A stretch of 53,806 nt of DNA from a virus: positions 1 through 53,806 of IMG/VR virus record IMGVR_UViG_3300018933_000006; one strand, written 5' to 3'. Positions 32,119-39,892 of the stretch are shown here, piece after piece (the first letter of the stretch is position 1; every line of letters begins with the position of its first letter). The notes under the pieces were generated by a model. The model was given only the letters and a program-made list of their open reading frames with translations. It searched no databases and was not told the DNA's origin. Made by a program: the position numbers and the translations under genes.

Positions 32119-32514
32119 ATGTACGAACCCAAATATCACTCCCCAGGACTGTTCACCCACGGACTGCATGTATATGACGACCGGATCGAATTCACCTTCG
32201 ATCTCTATGTCTCAGTGCCGCCACTGGGGAATCCAACCGCTATAAGGCGCTTTCTATTCCGCAGTTACAACCCTGGCGGCCTGCGTACCTATCAGGCGAA
32301 GCAAGGCGTCGAATCGTCTCACGGACTGATGGGCGGACCAGCCATCCACGTGCCGCCTTTCACGGACGCGCGGCTATTGACGATACCCGATTCGGCTCCC
32401 GTATCGCTGACTCAGAGGCTGCTGCTGTACGTGAATGTGTTTCGTACGGAGATGTGGGACGTTACCTTCGAAGCCGGTGTGAGCGGCTTCGACCTGCACG
32501 GACATTGGAGCTGA
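32119..32514 (+). CDS. Hypothetical protein in an AT-rich patch, 131 aa
   Basis: ATG 32119 has CGGAG at 7 bases. The product starts MYEPKYHSPGLFTHGLHVYD and is beta-rich (RIEFTFDLYVSVPP, MWDVTFEAGVSGFDLHGHW). The gene and its 5' region (about 32050-32300) have clearly lower GC and more A/T third positions than all neighbours. This marks recent acquisition. No family recognised. It is bounded by a terminator upstream, so it has its own promoter, probably in ACCAAATTAGATTACAGG. Confidence 0.6.
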   Translation: MYEPKYHSPGLFTHGLHVYDDRIEFTFDLYVSVPPLGNPTAIRRFLFRSYNPGGLRTYQAKQGVESSHGLMGGPAIHVPPFTDARLLTIPDSAPVSLTQRLLLYVNVFRTEMWDVTFEAGVSGFDLHGHWS

Positions 32515-32562
32515 GCGGCAGGTCGACACGGGGGCGTCCTGCGCCCGCCGTACGATCCGCAG

Positions 32563-32835
32563 GTGGCACACACCTTCGAAGAACTCGTCGAGATGCAGCG
32601 CGCCGCGGACGAGGCGCACGCCCAGGTGCTCCAGCTGCGTGACGAGTACGGGCCGCCCGCCCACACCGAGTGGACCCAGCAGCAGACTCAGACGTACGAG
32701 ACCGCCTGGCGGGCCTGGCGCGACCTCGCCCGCGACATCCAGGCCGCCGTCACCGAGCACGCGCGCGATGAGGGGCGATCCCGCTACGAGGTCGAGGCGG
32801 ACGTGAAGAAGGCCGTCCGGCACCCGGAGAGCTAA
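32563..32835 (+). CDS. Hypothetical helical protein, 90 aa
   Basis: GTG 32563 starts MAHTFEELVEMQRAADEAHA, continuing as long charged helices (WRAWRDLARDIQAAVTEHAR). I recall similar small proteins from Streptomyces phages. Convergent with the next gene; stop codons overlap by 3 bases. Confidence 0.6.
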   Translation: MAHTFEELVEMQRAADEAHAQVLQLRDEYGPPAHTEWTQQQTQTYETAWRAWRDLARDIQAAVTEHARDEGRSRYEVEADVKKAVRHPES

Positions 32836-33005
32836 CTACCGGCGCGCGTCGACAGCCGGTACTCGCCGACCCACAGCGGATCGGTGGCTGCCTCGTCCAC
32901 CGGCTGTGGAGGCTGCGGGCGAGCCGCAGCCCAGGGTTCGACGGGGCCCCAGTGGCGGTCGATCTGCCGACGGGCGCGCTCGATGGAGGGGTACGGGCGG
33001 TGCAT
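32832..33005 (-). CDS. Hypothetical protein, 57 aa
   Basis: ATG 33005, product MHRPYPSIERARRQIDRHWG..., ending PLWVGEYRLSTRAGS. There is no good ribosome site, so the start may be leaderless or the gene weakly expressed. It is divergent from the 33073 gene and convergent with 32563. Confidence 0.5.
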   Translation of the reverse strand: MHRPYPSIERARRQIDRHWGPVEPWAAARPQPPQPVDEAATDPLWVGEYRLSTRAGS

Positions 33006-33072
33006 GGTCGTCAGGATGGCAGACGGAGCAGCCGCGGGTGCGTCCCGCGTCAACTCTGCGCATTCTGGACGC

Positions 33073-33288
33073 ATGGCCAGCGACCGCCCCGTGATCGTGT
33101 ATCCGCCCGACGAGACGGGCGGCCGGCGGGTACGCGCGGACGGCACGATCTTGGGGCTGGCGTACTCGGTGCAGGACGTCGCCCGGTTCATGCAGGAGGC
33201 CGGGCTTCAGGACTGGGACGAGATGGATGTGGTGCGGTCCTCGCTGATCGAGTGGCGCGGCGGCGGGCCCGACGTCTGGGGCCGGTGA
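33073..33288 (+). CDS. Conserved small protein, 71 aa
   Basis: Product begins MASDRPVIVYPPDETGGRRV and ends DEMDVVRSSLIEWRGGGPDV. This VYPPD...VVRSxLIEWRGGGP pattern is familiar from Streptomyces accessory genes of unknown role. No ribosome site precedes the ATG. Confidence 0.65.
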   Translation: MASDRPVIVYPPDETGGRRVRADGTILGLAYSVQDVARFMQEAGLQDWDEMDVVRSSLIEWRGGGPDVWGR

Positions 33289-33320
33289 GCGATGTCAGTG
33301 ATCGCCGCTATCGTCCCGCC

Positions 33321-33773
33321 ATGGATTTCGGAGACATACCCGCGTGGCTGGCACTCGCCTTCTCGGCCGGCGCTCTGTGGGTCAGCATCAAGACCAGCAG
33401 CGACGGAAAGAAGTCGGCTGACGCTTCAGCGCGCTCCGCGGCCGCCGCTGAGGCGGCACTCGCACTCCAGCGGCAGGAGGCCGAGGAGCGCCGGGCCGCT
33501 GAGGAGGAGGCCGCGCGCCCGCGCGTTGACCTGCGTGTCGAGTGGGTGCGGAAGAGCAAATACCGGATCGTCAATCACGGTGACGCGGTCGCGTCGAACA
33601 TCACGTGCCTCAATGTCCCAGGGATTTCGCGCGCCCTGGACGAGCCGTTCACCCTGGAACGGCACGGCGCGCACGAGTTCATCATGAGCGGCTCGATGCA
33701 GGAGCCGATGCCTGCCTTCCTGCGCGTGGTGTGGGACGGCCAGGAAGAACCGGTGAACCTGCTGATGCCATGA
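33321..33773 (+). CDS. Membrane-anchored coiled-coil protein, 150 aa
   Basis: An N-terminal helix (IPAWLALAFSAGALWVSI) is followed by an Ala/Glu coiled coil (AAEAALALQRQEAEERRAAE) and a C-terminal beta domain (VNHGDAVASNITCLNVPG). A GTG at 33285, overlapping the upstream stop, is an alternative start. Similar proteins are frequent in Streptomyces accessory regions; function unknown. Confidence 0.65.
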   Translation: MDFGDIPAWLALAFSAGALWVSIKTSSDGKKSADASARSAAAAEAALALQRQEAEERRAAEEEAARPRVDLRVEWVRKSKYRIVNHGDAVASNITCLNVPGISRALDEPFTLERHGAHEFIMSGSMQEPMPAFLRVVWDGQEEPVNLLMP

Positions 33774-33784
33774 CCGACCAGGGA

Positions 33785-33818
33785 GCGGCCCCCCCACCGC
33801 GCTTTAAGGGAGGGCCGC
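33785..33818. terminator. Bidirectional terminator
   Basis: GCGGCCCCCCC (33785-33795) pairs with GGGAGGGCCGC (33808-33818), one mismatch, between the convergent genes ending at 33773 and 33825. Confidence 0.65.
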
Positions 33819-33824
33819 ACTGGA

Positions 33825-34049
33825 TCAGGGCTGGGGCGCAGGCTCAGTGCGCAGGTACACGTAGACCCACAGCGGGCCGTCATCTGCACCCGTCCGAGGA
33901 CGGGGCGTATAGACGTCCTGCATGCCGTTGCCGTCCTGGTGGATCAGTTGGTCGGGCGGGCTGAGCGGGTCGCCAAACAGCGGGAACGTTCGACCGTCGA
34001 GGGGACCGCCCTGGGCGAGGATGCCGTCGGGGATGCGCGTGGTGTCCAC
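33825..34049 (-). CDS. Hypothetical protein, 74 aa
   Basis: GTG 34049 lies 5 bases after AGGAG. Sequence DGILAQGGPLDGRTFPLFGD ... GPLWVYVYLRTEPAP suggests a small beta fold. Unknown family. It may be the end of the - strand array beginning at 39492. Confidence 0.55.
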   Translation of the reverse strand: MDTTRIPDGILAQGGPLDGRTFPLFGDPLSPPDQLIHQDGNGMQDVYTPRPRTGADDGPLWVYVYLRTEPAPQP

Positions 34050-34136
34050 TACCACTCCTAGTTGTTGAGGCCCCGCGCCTGCACACCATTCTGCGGCACG
34101 CCACTGACAGTTGCCCCAGCCCGGCCGTTAACCGCC

Positions 34137-34286
34137 TCAGGATGTCGCGGCCACCCATGCCACGACAGCGAGTGCAGCGAGCAACAGTGCCCACCCGGTG
34201 AGCCGGATTGCGAGCCGCCGCCGATCCCAGGCCTCCTGGCGGCGCAACTGCTGCTCCATCTCCCGGCGGTAGTCCTCCGGCTTCAT
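34137..34286 (-). CDS. Small tail-anchored membrane protein, 49 aa
   Basis: MKPEDYRREMEQQLRRQEAW then a C-terminal helix (IRLTGWALLLAALAVVAWVA). ATG 34286 overlaps the upstream stop. Topology resembles phage-encoded small membrane effectors; role unknown. Confidence 0.65.
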   Translation of the reverse strand: MKPEDYRREMEQQLRRQEAWDRRRLAIRLTGWALLLAALAVVAWVAATS

Positions 34287-35038
34287 GCCGCGATCACCCC
34301 GCCCTCCGTCCAGATCCGTCCGCACCCGGTGCAGTGCGCGACCGGCACCCGGCCCTCACCGCCGTGCACGTCGATCGTCCCGCCGCACACGCACGGCTGC
34401 TCCAGCGTCCGCCGCTGCGCCGCGATGTCCAGCGCGCGCTCGACCCGGGCCGCGGCGCCGGCAGCGACGTTCCCGATGCGCTGCTCCTCGACATCGGTGA
34501 GGCGGCGGCACGGGCCGGGCGCGCGCTCGATCCGGGCCAGCAGCCACAGCGCGGCGTGCGGGGCGGTTCGCCGGCCGGTGTACTTCCAGCGGCGCGGGTC
34601 GACGAGGTCCGCGTGGGCCAGCTGCTGGCGGCGGCGCCGGTCGGCGGCGGCAGTGTCCGCCTCGCGCTGGGTGGCGTATGGGGCCACGGCGGTCCGGCGG
34701 GCGGTCGGCATGGGGATGGGTGCGCGCTGGGCGGCGTGGGCGATGTCGTCGGCGCAGTGGACGAGGGCGGCCTCGACAACACGCATGGTGTCGAGGATGT
34801 GGAGGCGGATGGGGACGGGCCGGTCGCCGAGCTGGATCGGGTCGCGCTCCAGGGAGCGGAGGTAGGCGGCGTGGTGGCGCTCGTACTCGATCTGTTCGGC
34901 GTCGGCTTGGTCGAGGCGGGCGAGGTAGCCGCGGAGGCCGAGGCCGAAGGCGCCGAGTTGGGCGGGGGTGCCGGCGGCTTCGCGGAGGTCGGTCCAGTGG
35001 AGGGCGATGGTGCGGAGGTGGGTGGCGGTGGTGGTCAT
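34283..35038 (-). CDS. Hypothetical protein with C-terminal zinc ribbon, 251 aa
   Basis: Begins MTTTATHLRTIALHWTDLRE, a start I recall from many Streptomyces phage and integrative-element proteins. The middle is helical and Arg-rich. The end has CVCGG and CTGCG motifs about 25 residues apart, a four-Cys zinc site. Possible DNA-binding protein. Function unknown. Confidence 0.75.
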   Translation of the reverse strand: MTTTATHLRTIALHWTDLREAAGTPAQLGAFGLGLRGYLARLDQADAEQIEYERHHAAYLRSLERDPIQLGDRPVPIRLHILDTMRVVEAALVHCADDIAHAAQRAPIPMPTARRTAVAPYATQREADTAAADRRRRQQLAHADLVDPRRWKYTGRRTAPHAALWLLARIERAPGPCRRLTDVEEQRIGNVAAGAAARVERALDIAAQRRTLEQPCVCGGTIDVHGGEGRVPVAHCTGCGRIWTEGGVIAA

Positions 35039-35133
35039 CGTGCGCTCCGTGGGGCTGTTGGGCGGTACGGTGGGGCCACCGGATGGGGCGTGCCTGGCCT
35101 GGCAGGGTCGGAGGGCGCGCCCCTTCGTCGTAC

Positions 35134-35358
35134 TCAGATGCTTGGCGGCAGGGTGATCCGGCTCGGGGACCGCGAGGCGCGGCGCACCGCGCGCCGGAGG
35201 TCGGCTTGGATCGCCCGCTGCATGGACTCGCTGAGCCGCTGCATCGTGCCGTTGTCGGGCGGAACGGCGGGCTGCTCCTGGTGCAGCTCGACGGAGGTGA
35301 TGCCGGGCACCTCGTGCCACTCGCCGTCGTCGCCGAGGATCTCCAGTCGTACGGTCAT
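35134..35358 (-). CDS. Hypothetical protein, 74 aa
   Basis: MTVRLEILGDDGEWHEVPGI at the start, a basic helix near the end (QRAIQADLRRAVRRASRSPS). ATG 35358 overlaps the upstream stop. Unknown. Confidence 0.6.
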   Translation of the reverse strand: MTVRLEILGDDGEWHEVPGITSVELHQEQPAVPPDNGTMQRLSESMQRAIQADLRRAVRRASRSPSRITLPPSI

Positions 35359-35984
35359 CGGTTCCTCGCGATCTCGCAGCGCCCGGTCTCGGTGTGCTGC
35401 TCGGCGCAGGCCGGGCCGCAGCGCTGCGCCAGCTCGGCCGCGGTCGCGGCGATGTGCTGGTACTTCTCGGCGGTGGTGTGGCCGTCCCACAGCGCGCGCA
35501 GGTCCAGGGCGCCGACGCGCTCGACGTGCTGGAAGAGGTCGGCGTCCCGCGGGGCGATGTGCCAGCTGCACTGGCGTCCGCCGATGGTGAGGTAGACGAT
35601 CTGCCAGCCGGGCTCCTCGACGTCGGGGGCGTAGGTGATGACGGCGTCGTCGGTCATGGCGGCGAGGAGGGCGACGAGGTGGGCGCGCTCGCGGTAGGCG
35701 GTGTCCCGCTCGGCCTCGGCCTTCTCTGCGCGGGTCCGCAGCGTCTTGGTGCGGCGGGCCATCAGTTCCTTGGTGTGCGCGGTGACGTCGTCGGCGATGT
35801 CGGCGCGCTTGCAGCACTGGCTGTCGCAGCCAGGCACGGCACTGCACGGTGGTCCTTCGGGTTCGGTCGCTTCGGTCGCTGCCGGGCCGGATGGCTTCAC
35901 CATGTCGGTCGGGTACTGGGTGCAGCCGCCGCACAGGCCGTCGAAGGTCGGGGCGGCTGGGTGCTGCTCGCAGGGCTGGGTCAC
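35355..35984 (-). CDS. Cys-rich hypothetical protein, 209 aa
   Basis: GTG 35984 after GGAGGAAGAA. N-terminal Cys cluster (CEQHPAAPTFDGLCGGC), then CDSQCCKRAD, a coiled coil (LRTRAEKAEAERDTAYRERA), and a C-terminal Cys pair (CGPACAEQHTETGRC). Likely metal binding. Overlaps both neighbours. Confidence 0.65.
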   Translation of the reverse strand: MTQPCEQHPAAPTFDGLCGGCTQYPTDMVKPSGPAATEATEPEGPPCSAVPGCDSQCCKRADIADDVTAHTKELMARRTKTLRTRAEKAEAERDTAYRERAHLVALLAAMTDDAVITYAPDVEEPGWQIVYLTIGGRQCSWHIAPRDADLFQHVERVGALDLRALWDGHTTAEKYQHIAATAAELAQRCGPACAEQHTETGRCEIARNR

Positions 35985-36154
35985 TTCTTCCTCCGTGCTG
36001 CGCGCGCGAGTGCGCGGCGGGTCTGCCGGTTCGGCGGGGTGGGGTCGGGGGCGTCGTCGTCGACGAGCTGTTCGACGCGGACGAGGTGCTGCTCCCAGGT
36101 GACGCCCGGGGCGGGCGCGTGCTCGCCCCGGGGAGTCGACGACGGGCCGGTCAT
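35981..36154 (-). CDS. Hypothetical protein, 57 aa
   Basis: MTGPSSTPRGEHAPAPGVTW, then a helix and a basic end (RRALARAARRKK). Overlaps GTGA with the next gene. Unknown. Confidence 0.55.
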   Translation of the reverse strand: MTGPSSTPRGEHAPAPGVTWEQHLVRVEQLVDDDAPDPTPPNRQTRRALARAARRKK

Positions 36155-36471
36155 GACTCGGCCCTCGCCTGCTGCGCCGCAGTGTCTTCCGTCGTCGCCG
36201 GAACGCACCGCGACGGCTCAGCAACCAGCCACCCCGTCCCCGGCATGTCGCACGAGATGGCCGCCGGGTGCCGATCGACGTACACCAGCGTCCGCTGGAC
36301 GGCGGCCATGTGTTCGTCGCAGACCAGCGAAAAGTCGGCCTTCGGAGTGAGCCACCAAGCGATGTGCCAGGTCGCCGGTGTCCCGCAGGCGGGGCCGCCG
36401 GGCGTAGGGGTGCTCAGACAGAGCAGGCGTCCGAGCCGGGGCGTCGGACCATTGAGGTGGGGGAAGGTCAT
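36151..36471 (-). CDS. Hypothetical protein with Cys/His pattern, 106 aa
   Basis: MTFPHLNGPTPRLGRLLCLS; CGTPATWHIAWW and FSLVCDEHMAAVQ suggest a small zinc-ribbon-like fold seen in Streptomyces phage proteins. Ends TEDTAAQQARAES. Unknown function. Confidence 0.6.
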   Translation of the reverse strand: MTFPHLNGPTPRLGRLLCLSTPTPGGPACGTPATWHIAWWLTPKADFSLVCDEHMAAVQRTLVYVDRHPAAISCDMPGTGWLVAEPSRCVPATTEDTAAQQARAES

Positions 36472-36806
36472 GCCGCGCTCCGGCGAGCGATCGTCCGGCA
36501 CGTCCTGTCGTGCTCGGCGCCGGCGGATGTCCACCAGCGGTCGCAGCATCCGTCGTCCAGTTGGCGGCGGGCGTCGGCGGGCGGGAGCTGCTCGTCGGCG
36601 AGGGCTGCGAGCAGGGCCTGTTCGTGCCGGGCCCGGATCCGGCGGTCCTCGATGCGGTAGCAGTCGGCGACGCTGAGGAACACGGTCGCGGCAGTGACCG
36701 CGGGGAGGGCGTACAGCCAGTGGTGGGTGGCGAGGTAGGCGGCGCTCACGCTGAGGGCGGCGGCGAGGGCGTAGCAGGTGTGGGTGGTGCGGCGGGCTGG
36801 GGTCAC
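36468..36806 (-). CDS. Two-helix membrane protein with Cys-rich tail, 112 aa
   Basis: GTG 36806 follows GGGAGCTACCT. Helices TCYALAAALSVSAAYLATHH and LYALPAVTAATVFLSVADCY, then a helical tail with DGCCDRWW and RTC. Role unknown. Confidence 0.65.
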   Translation of the reverse strand: MTPARRTTHTCYALAAALSVSAAYLATHHWLYALPAVTAATVFLSVADCYRIEDRRIRARHEQALLAALADEQLPPADARRQLDDGCCDRWWTSAGAEHDRTCRTIARRSAA

Positions 36807-36964
36807 AGGTAGCTCCCGGTGAGCGTGATGGTCTCCATGTCGCGGACTTGGTAGCGGGTGAGCTGGTGGCGGAGGTCGCGGTCGTGGGGGTCGAAGTCGT
36901 CGTCCTGGTCCTCGTCGTCCCAGTCGGGGTCGTAGTCGTCGAGGGCGAGCTGGTCGACTGTCAC
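36803..36964 (-). CDS. Acidic small protein, 53 aa
   Basis: GTG 36964 overlaps the upstream stop. The first half is strongly acidic (DDYDPDWDDEDQDDDFDPHD), the rest amphipathic. It could mimic DNA, as anti-restriction proteins do, but the size is small and this is speculative. Confidence 0.55.
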   Translation of the reverse strand: MTVDQLALDDYDPDWDDEDQDDDFDPHDRDLRHQLTRYQVRDMETITLTGSYL

Positions 36965-37389
36965 GGCTGCTCGACTCGGGTGAGCCGGGCCCGAATCCAC
37001 TCGGCGTCGGACTCGGCGACGTGCGCACCAGCGGCCCGCTCGACGTACAGGCGGATCGGCTGGCCGTCGCCGTCCCGCTCGGGGGCGACGTGGACGTGCC
37101 AGGGCTGGGAGCCGCTGTCGGCCGGGGTGTGCCCGTCGGGGCAGTGCGGGCAGTCGCCGCGCGGGGCGGGCTCGGGGTCGTCCCAGACGATGCGGGTGTG
37201 GCCGCCGTGCCCGTGGACGTGCTCAGCGTGGGCGAGGTTGTCCCAGAAGACGGTGGAGGGGCGCTCGCCGAGCCAGCGGACGGACACGGTGCCGTCAGTC
37301 CAGAGGATGCCGTCGGCGACGCGGCCGGTGCCGGAGACGCCGGTGATGTCGGTGGTGCGCTGGAGGTGGAAGCGGCGGGGTTGGGTCAT
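36961..37389 (-). CDS. Conserved hypothetical protein, 142 aa
   Basis: MTQPRRFHLQRTTDITGVSG, GRVADGILWTDGTVSVRWLG and HGHGGHTRIVWDD form a pattern I know from many Streptomyces phages and integrated elements. A CPHC pair lies near residue 82. Function unknown. ATG 37389 overlaps the upstream stop. Confidence 0.75.
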   Translation of the reverse strand: MTQPRRFHLQRTTDITGVSGTGRVADGILWTDGTVSVRWLGERPSTVFWDNLAHAEHVHGHGGHTRIVWDDPEPAPRGDCPHCPDGHTPADSGSQPWHVHVAPERDGDGQPIRLYVERAAGAHVAESDAEWIRARLTRVEQP

Positions 37390-37505
37390 CGGGTGCTCCT
37401 TCGGGTGAGGTTGCGGAGGGTGCGCCCGGCCCGGCCGAGGCCGAGCAGGGCAGCGGAGATGAACGGGCCGAGAACGACCGCGACGCCGAGCGCGCGGCCG
37501 ATCAC
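37386..37505 (-). CDS. Very small membrane protein, 39 aa
   Basis: GTG 37505 overlaps the upstream stop (GTGA), and its stop overlaps the next start (ATGA). One hydrophobic helix (LGVAVVLGPFISAALLGLG) and a basic tail ending in RRSTR. Overlap on both sides supports it as real. Confidence 0.6.
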   Translation of the reverse strand: MIGRALGVAVVLGPFISAALLGLGRAGRTLRNLTRRSTR

Positions 37506-37729
37506 GCGGCTTCCTCGTAGTCGGGTCGGGTGCGGCGGGCGAGTCGTCGGGCTTCGCGCCGGCCGCGGGCCCAGGCGGGGCGGGCGGTACGCCAGGCGAG
37601 GCGTGCGGTCCAGGCGCCGGTCGCGGCGGCGGCGAGGATGAGGATGCTGGCGACGGTGGCGAGGAGGGTGAGCCAGGCGAGGGCGGCCCAGCCGAGGGTG
37701 ATGAGGGTGTCGATGGCTTCGGCGATCAC
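37502..37729 (-). CDS. Small membrane protein, 75 aa
   Basis: GTG 37729. Hydrophobic stretch ITLGWAALAWLTLLATVASI plus LILAAAATGAWTARL, then an Arg-rich tail. It forms a pair of tiny membrane proteins with the 39-aa gene. Unknown role. Confidence 0.6.
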   Translation of the reverse strand: MIAEAIDTLITLGWAALAWLTLLATVASILILAAAATGAWTARLAWRTARPAWARGRREARRLARRTRPDYEEAA

Positions 37730-38463
37730 GACGGCGCTCCGTCCTGTCGCGCCTCGACGGTGGGGCCCATGGCGGACTCCAGCAGGAGCCTGGCCGTGAT
37801 GTGGTTGCCCGCTCTCAACGCGTCCAGCGCGCGGTCCACGGTGGCCCGGTCGACGGCCGGGCCCTGGGCGGCCGGTGTCTCGTCGGCCATGCGGCGCAGC
37901 TCGTCCTCTGCCTGGTCTGCGCGCAGGATCTCTGCACCCAGTTGGCGGCGCACGCCGTCGATCTCCCGCTCCAGAGCCCGGATCTTCTCGCTGTACTCCA
38001 GGACGGTCTTGCCGCGCCGCCGGGACTCCTCGCCTACTTCGTCGCGGCGCCGCTGTACGGCAGCCAGCTGCTTCTCGGTCTTGTTCAGCTCGCAGCGCGG
38101 GCACACGGGCTGCCCGTCTCGCATGGGGATGTCCATGCCGTCGTGGCCGTGCCAGCGGAAACCGCACTCGGGGTGCTCGTAGTACGGCGACAGCGGAGGC
38201 TCGGCGGCCTGGTCGACGGGCGGCGGCAGCACGGCCAGCACCGCGTCGGCCGACTCTCGGTACGCGGGTTCCATGCCCGTCTCGTGCAGCGGTACAAGGT
38301 GGCTGGGGTGATCGTGGCCGTACAGCGCCTCGGCGATGCGGTCGCGGAGCGCGGCCCGCTCAGCGAGGTAGGCCTGGAACGCCTCGACGGCCTGGCGGTC
38401 GCCGTCGCTCATCCGGTAGTTCGGGTTGTTGCCGCAAGCGGGGCCGGTCGGGCGGTCGGTCAT
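37726..38463 (-). CDS. Coiled-coil protein with Cys motif, 245 aa
   Basis: MTDRPTGPACGNNPNYRMSD, a helical region, a C-x(n)-H segment (ECGFRWHGHDGMDIP, CPRCELN), then a long coiled coil (EYSEKIRALEREIDGVRRQL) to the end. Probably a conserved phage structural-unrelated accessory protein. ATG 38463 overlaps the upstream stop. Confidence 0.65.
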   Translation of the reverse strand: MTDRPTGPACGNNPNYRMSDGDRQAVEAFQAYLAERAALRDRIAEALYGHDHPSHLVPLHETGMEPAYRESADAVLAVLPPPVDQAAEPPLSPYYEHPECGFRWHGHDGMDIPMRDGQPVCPRCELNKTEKQLAAVQRRRDEVGEESRRRGKTVLEYSEKIRALEREIDGVRRQLGAEILRADQAEDELRRMADETPAAQGPAVDRATVDRALDALRAGNHITARLLLESAMGPTVEARQDGAPS

Positions 38464-38651
38464 CGGGTGGCTCCCGTCGGGGCGCAGCTGGGGCAGTAGT
38501 CGCGGCCCTCGACGTCGCTCCAGCCCTCCGCGGCGAGCTGGGCGCGGTGGGCGGAGGCGAGCAGCTGGCGGGTGATCGGCTGCAGGCTGGACGTGATGGA
38601 CCACTCGGGGCAGTCCTCGCCGGCGCAGGTGACTTGGTGGGTGTGGGGCAT
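38460..38651 (-). CDS. Small zinc-binding-type protein, 63 aa
   Basis: ATG 38651 after ACAGGAGCCACACC. MPHTHQVTCAGEDCPEWSIT then YCPSCAPTG, two Cys pairs. First gene after a terminator, so its promoter lies in 38652-38689. Unknown function. Confidence 0.65.
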   Translation of the reverse strand: MPHTHQVTCAGEDCPEWSITSSLQPITRQLLASAHRAQLAAEGWSDVEGRDYCPSCAPTGATR

Positions 38652-38689
38652 GGTGTGGCTCCTGTCGGATGTGGTGTGATCGGTGGGGT

Positions 38690-38718
38690 GGCCGCCCCTG
38701 CTTGCTTCAGGGGCGGCC
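38690..38718. terminator. Strong terminator after the DUF4326 gene
   Basis: GGCCGCCCCTG (38690-38700), loop CTTGCTT, CAGGGGCGGCC (38708-38718): perfect 11-bp stem, 11 bases downstream of the stop at 38729. Confidence 0.8.
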
Positions 38719-38728
38719 GTCCTGCTGC

Positions 38729-39121
38729 TCACTGCTCGCTGGTCCTGTTCGCCAGCTCCAGGAGCACGTCGGCGTGGCACGGCTGGTCGGGCGGGCACCA
38801 GCACATGAGGTCCCGGCCGGCCAGCTGACGGCGTGCAGCCGCGGCCAGGCCGGACTGCGAGGCGGCCCAGCTCCCGTACCAGTCGACGGCGACGCGCCGG
38901 GCCTCATGCTCGTGGCGGCCGCCGTAGACGACGCCCTGGGTTCGGGAGTCGATGACGGCGTAGGTCGGGCCGCACTGCTGGACGAGGTACGGGTTGCCCC
39001 ATCGGGTGCCGCGGCCGACGTAGCGGGCCCCGGCGGGTGCGCGCCAGCCCTTGGTGCGGCGGCGCTGGATGCGGCGGGGCTGGGTGTCGAGGGCGATCTG
39101 ACGCACGGTCATGGCGGTCAC
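38729..39121 (-). CDS. DUF4326-domain protein, 130 aa
   Basis: RRTKGWRAPAGARYVGRGTR, WGNPYLVQQC, then GRDLMCWCPPDQPCHADVLL is the clear DUF4326 signature: Cys/His-rich, in many phages and in bacterial genomes. The biochemical activity is not established. Start GTG 39121 overlaps the upstream stop. Confidence 0.9.
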   Translation of the reverse strand: MTAMTVRQIALDTQPRRIQRRRTKGWRAPAGARYVGRGTRWGNPYLVQQCGPTYAVIDSRTQGVVYGGRHEHEARRVAVDWYGSWAASQSGLAAAARRQLAGRDLMCWCPPDQPCHADVLLELANRTSEQ

Positions 39122-39492
39122 TCACCCGTCTCGGCGGCGGCCGGCGCCGCGTGCGTCGGGCAGAAGTCGTCGCCGTCCTCGGTGTGCTCCCAGCCCTTGC
39201 TCTTCACCAGGTGCTGGCGGGCGACGGCGAGACGTTGGGTGCTGGTCATGCCCTCGTGGACCATGTAGTCGGCGGTCTCCTCGGCGCCGCAGTGGTCGCA
39301 GAAGACGGTGATCTGCGTCGGGTAGTACGGGCTGTCGGGGTCCCGGACGATCGCGTTGACGATCTCGGGGGTGAGGGTCTGGGGCTCGTCGGGCTGGCAG
39401 GGGACGAGGTTCGAGTGGGCGTCCTTGCCGCATCCGCAGGGGATGCCGGTGCGGCCGTAGGTGAGCGGGTCGGGGGTCGGCTGGGTGGTCAT
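39118..39492 (-). CDS. Zinc-ribbon hypothetical protein, 124 aa
   Basis: MTTQPTPDPLTYGRTGIPCG with PCGCGKDAHSN at the start, FCDHCGAEETADYMVHEGMT in the middle, and FCPTH near the end. Several Cys/His pairs suggest metal binding. Preceding gap 39493-39577 contains the leader only. Confidence 0.65.
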   Translation of the reverse strand: MTTQPTPDPLTYGRTGIPCGCGKDAHSNLVPCQPDEPQTLTPEIVNAIVRDPDSPYYPTQITVFCDHCGAEETADYMVHEGMTSTQRLAVARQHLVKSKGWEHTEDGDDFCPTHAAPAAAETGE

Positions 39493-39577
39493 CGGGGTCC
39501 CTTCGTGGGTGGCTGGATTACGCGCGGGGCTGGCTGTAACCGGATGCGCGCGGGCGGGTGGTTGGTCGGCGTGCTGG

Positions 39578-39892
39578 TCAGGCGGTGGGCGGCTGCGTCT
39601 CGCGCGGGTCGTAGGGCCACGCCATGTCGCGCGTCCCCCACGGGGCCTTGTGCGAGCCTCGGTGGCCCTTGGCCTGGGTGCAGCGGGTGTCGGTGTGGTG
39701 GGGGTAGAAGGCGCCGCAGGCGGGGATGCGGGCGCCGGTGGCGATCCAGTCGGCGACGTTGGCCCAGTCGCCGTCTCGACCCTTGATGACGACCTCGCCG
39801 AAGAGGGCGCGGAAGGCATCGGCGAGGACGGCGGGGGTGCTGGGGCTCTCCGCGGCGGGCTCGTAGCGGGCTTCGTAGTCCTGCTCGGTCAT
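39578..39892 (-). CDS. Hypothetical protein, 104 aa
   Basis: MTEQDYEARYEPAAESPSTP, a helix with VLADAFRALFGEVVIKGRDG, then ACGAFYPHHTDTRCTQAKGH. ATG 39892 overlaps the helicase stop. Unknown. Confidence 0.6.
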   Translation of the reverse strand: MTEQDYEARYEPAAESPSTPAVLADAFRALFGEVVIKGRDGDWANVADWIATGARIPACGAFYPHHTDTRCTQAKGHRGSHKAPWGTRDMAWPYDPRETQPPTA

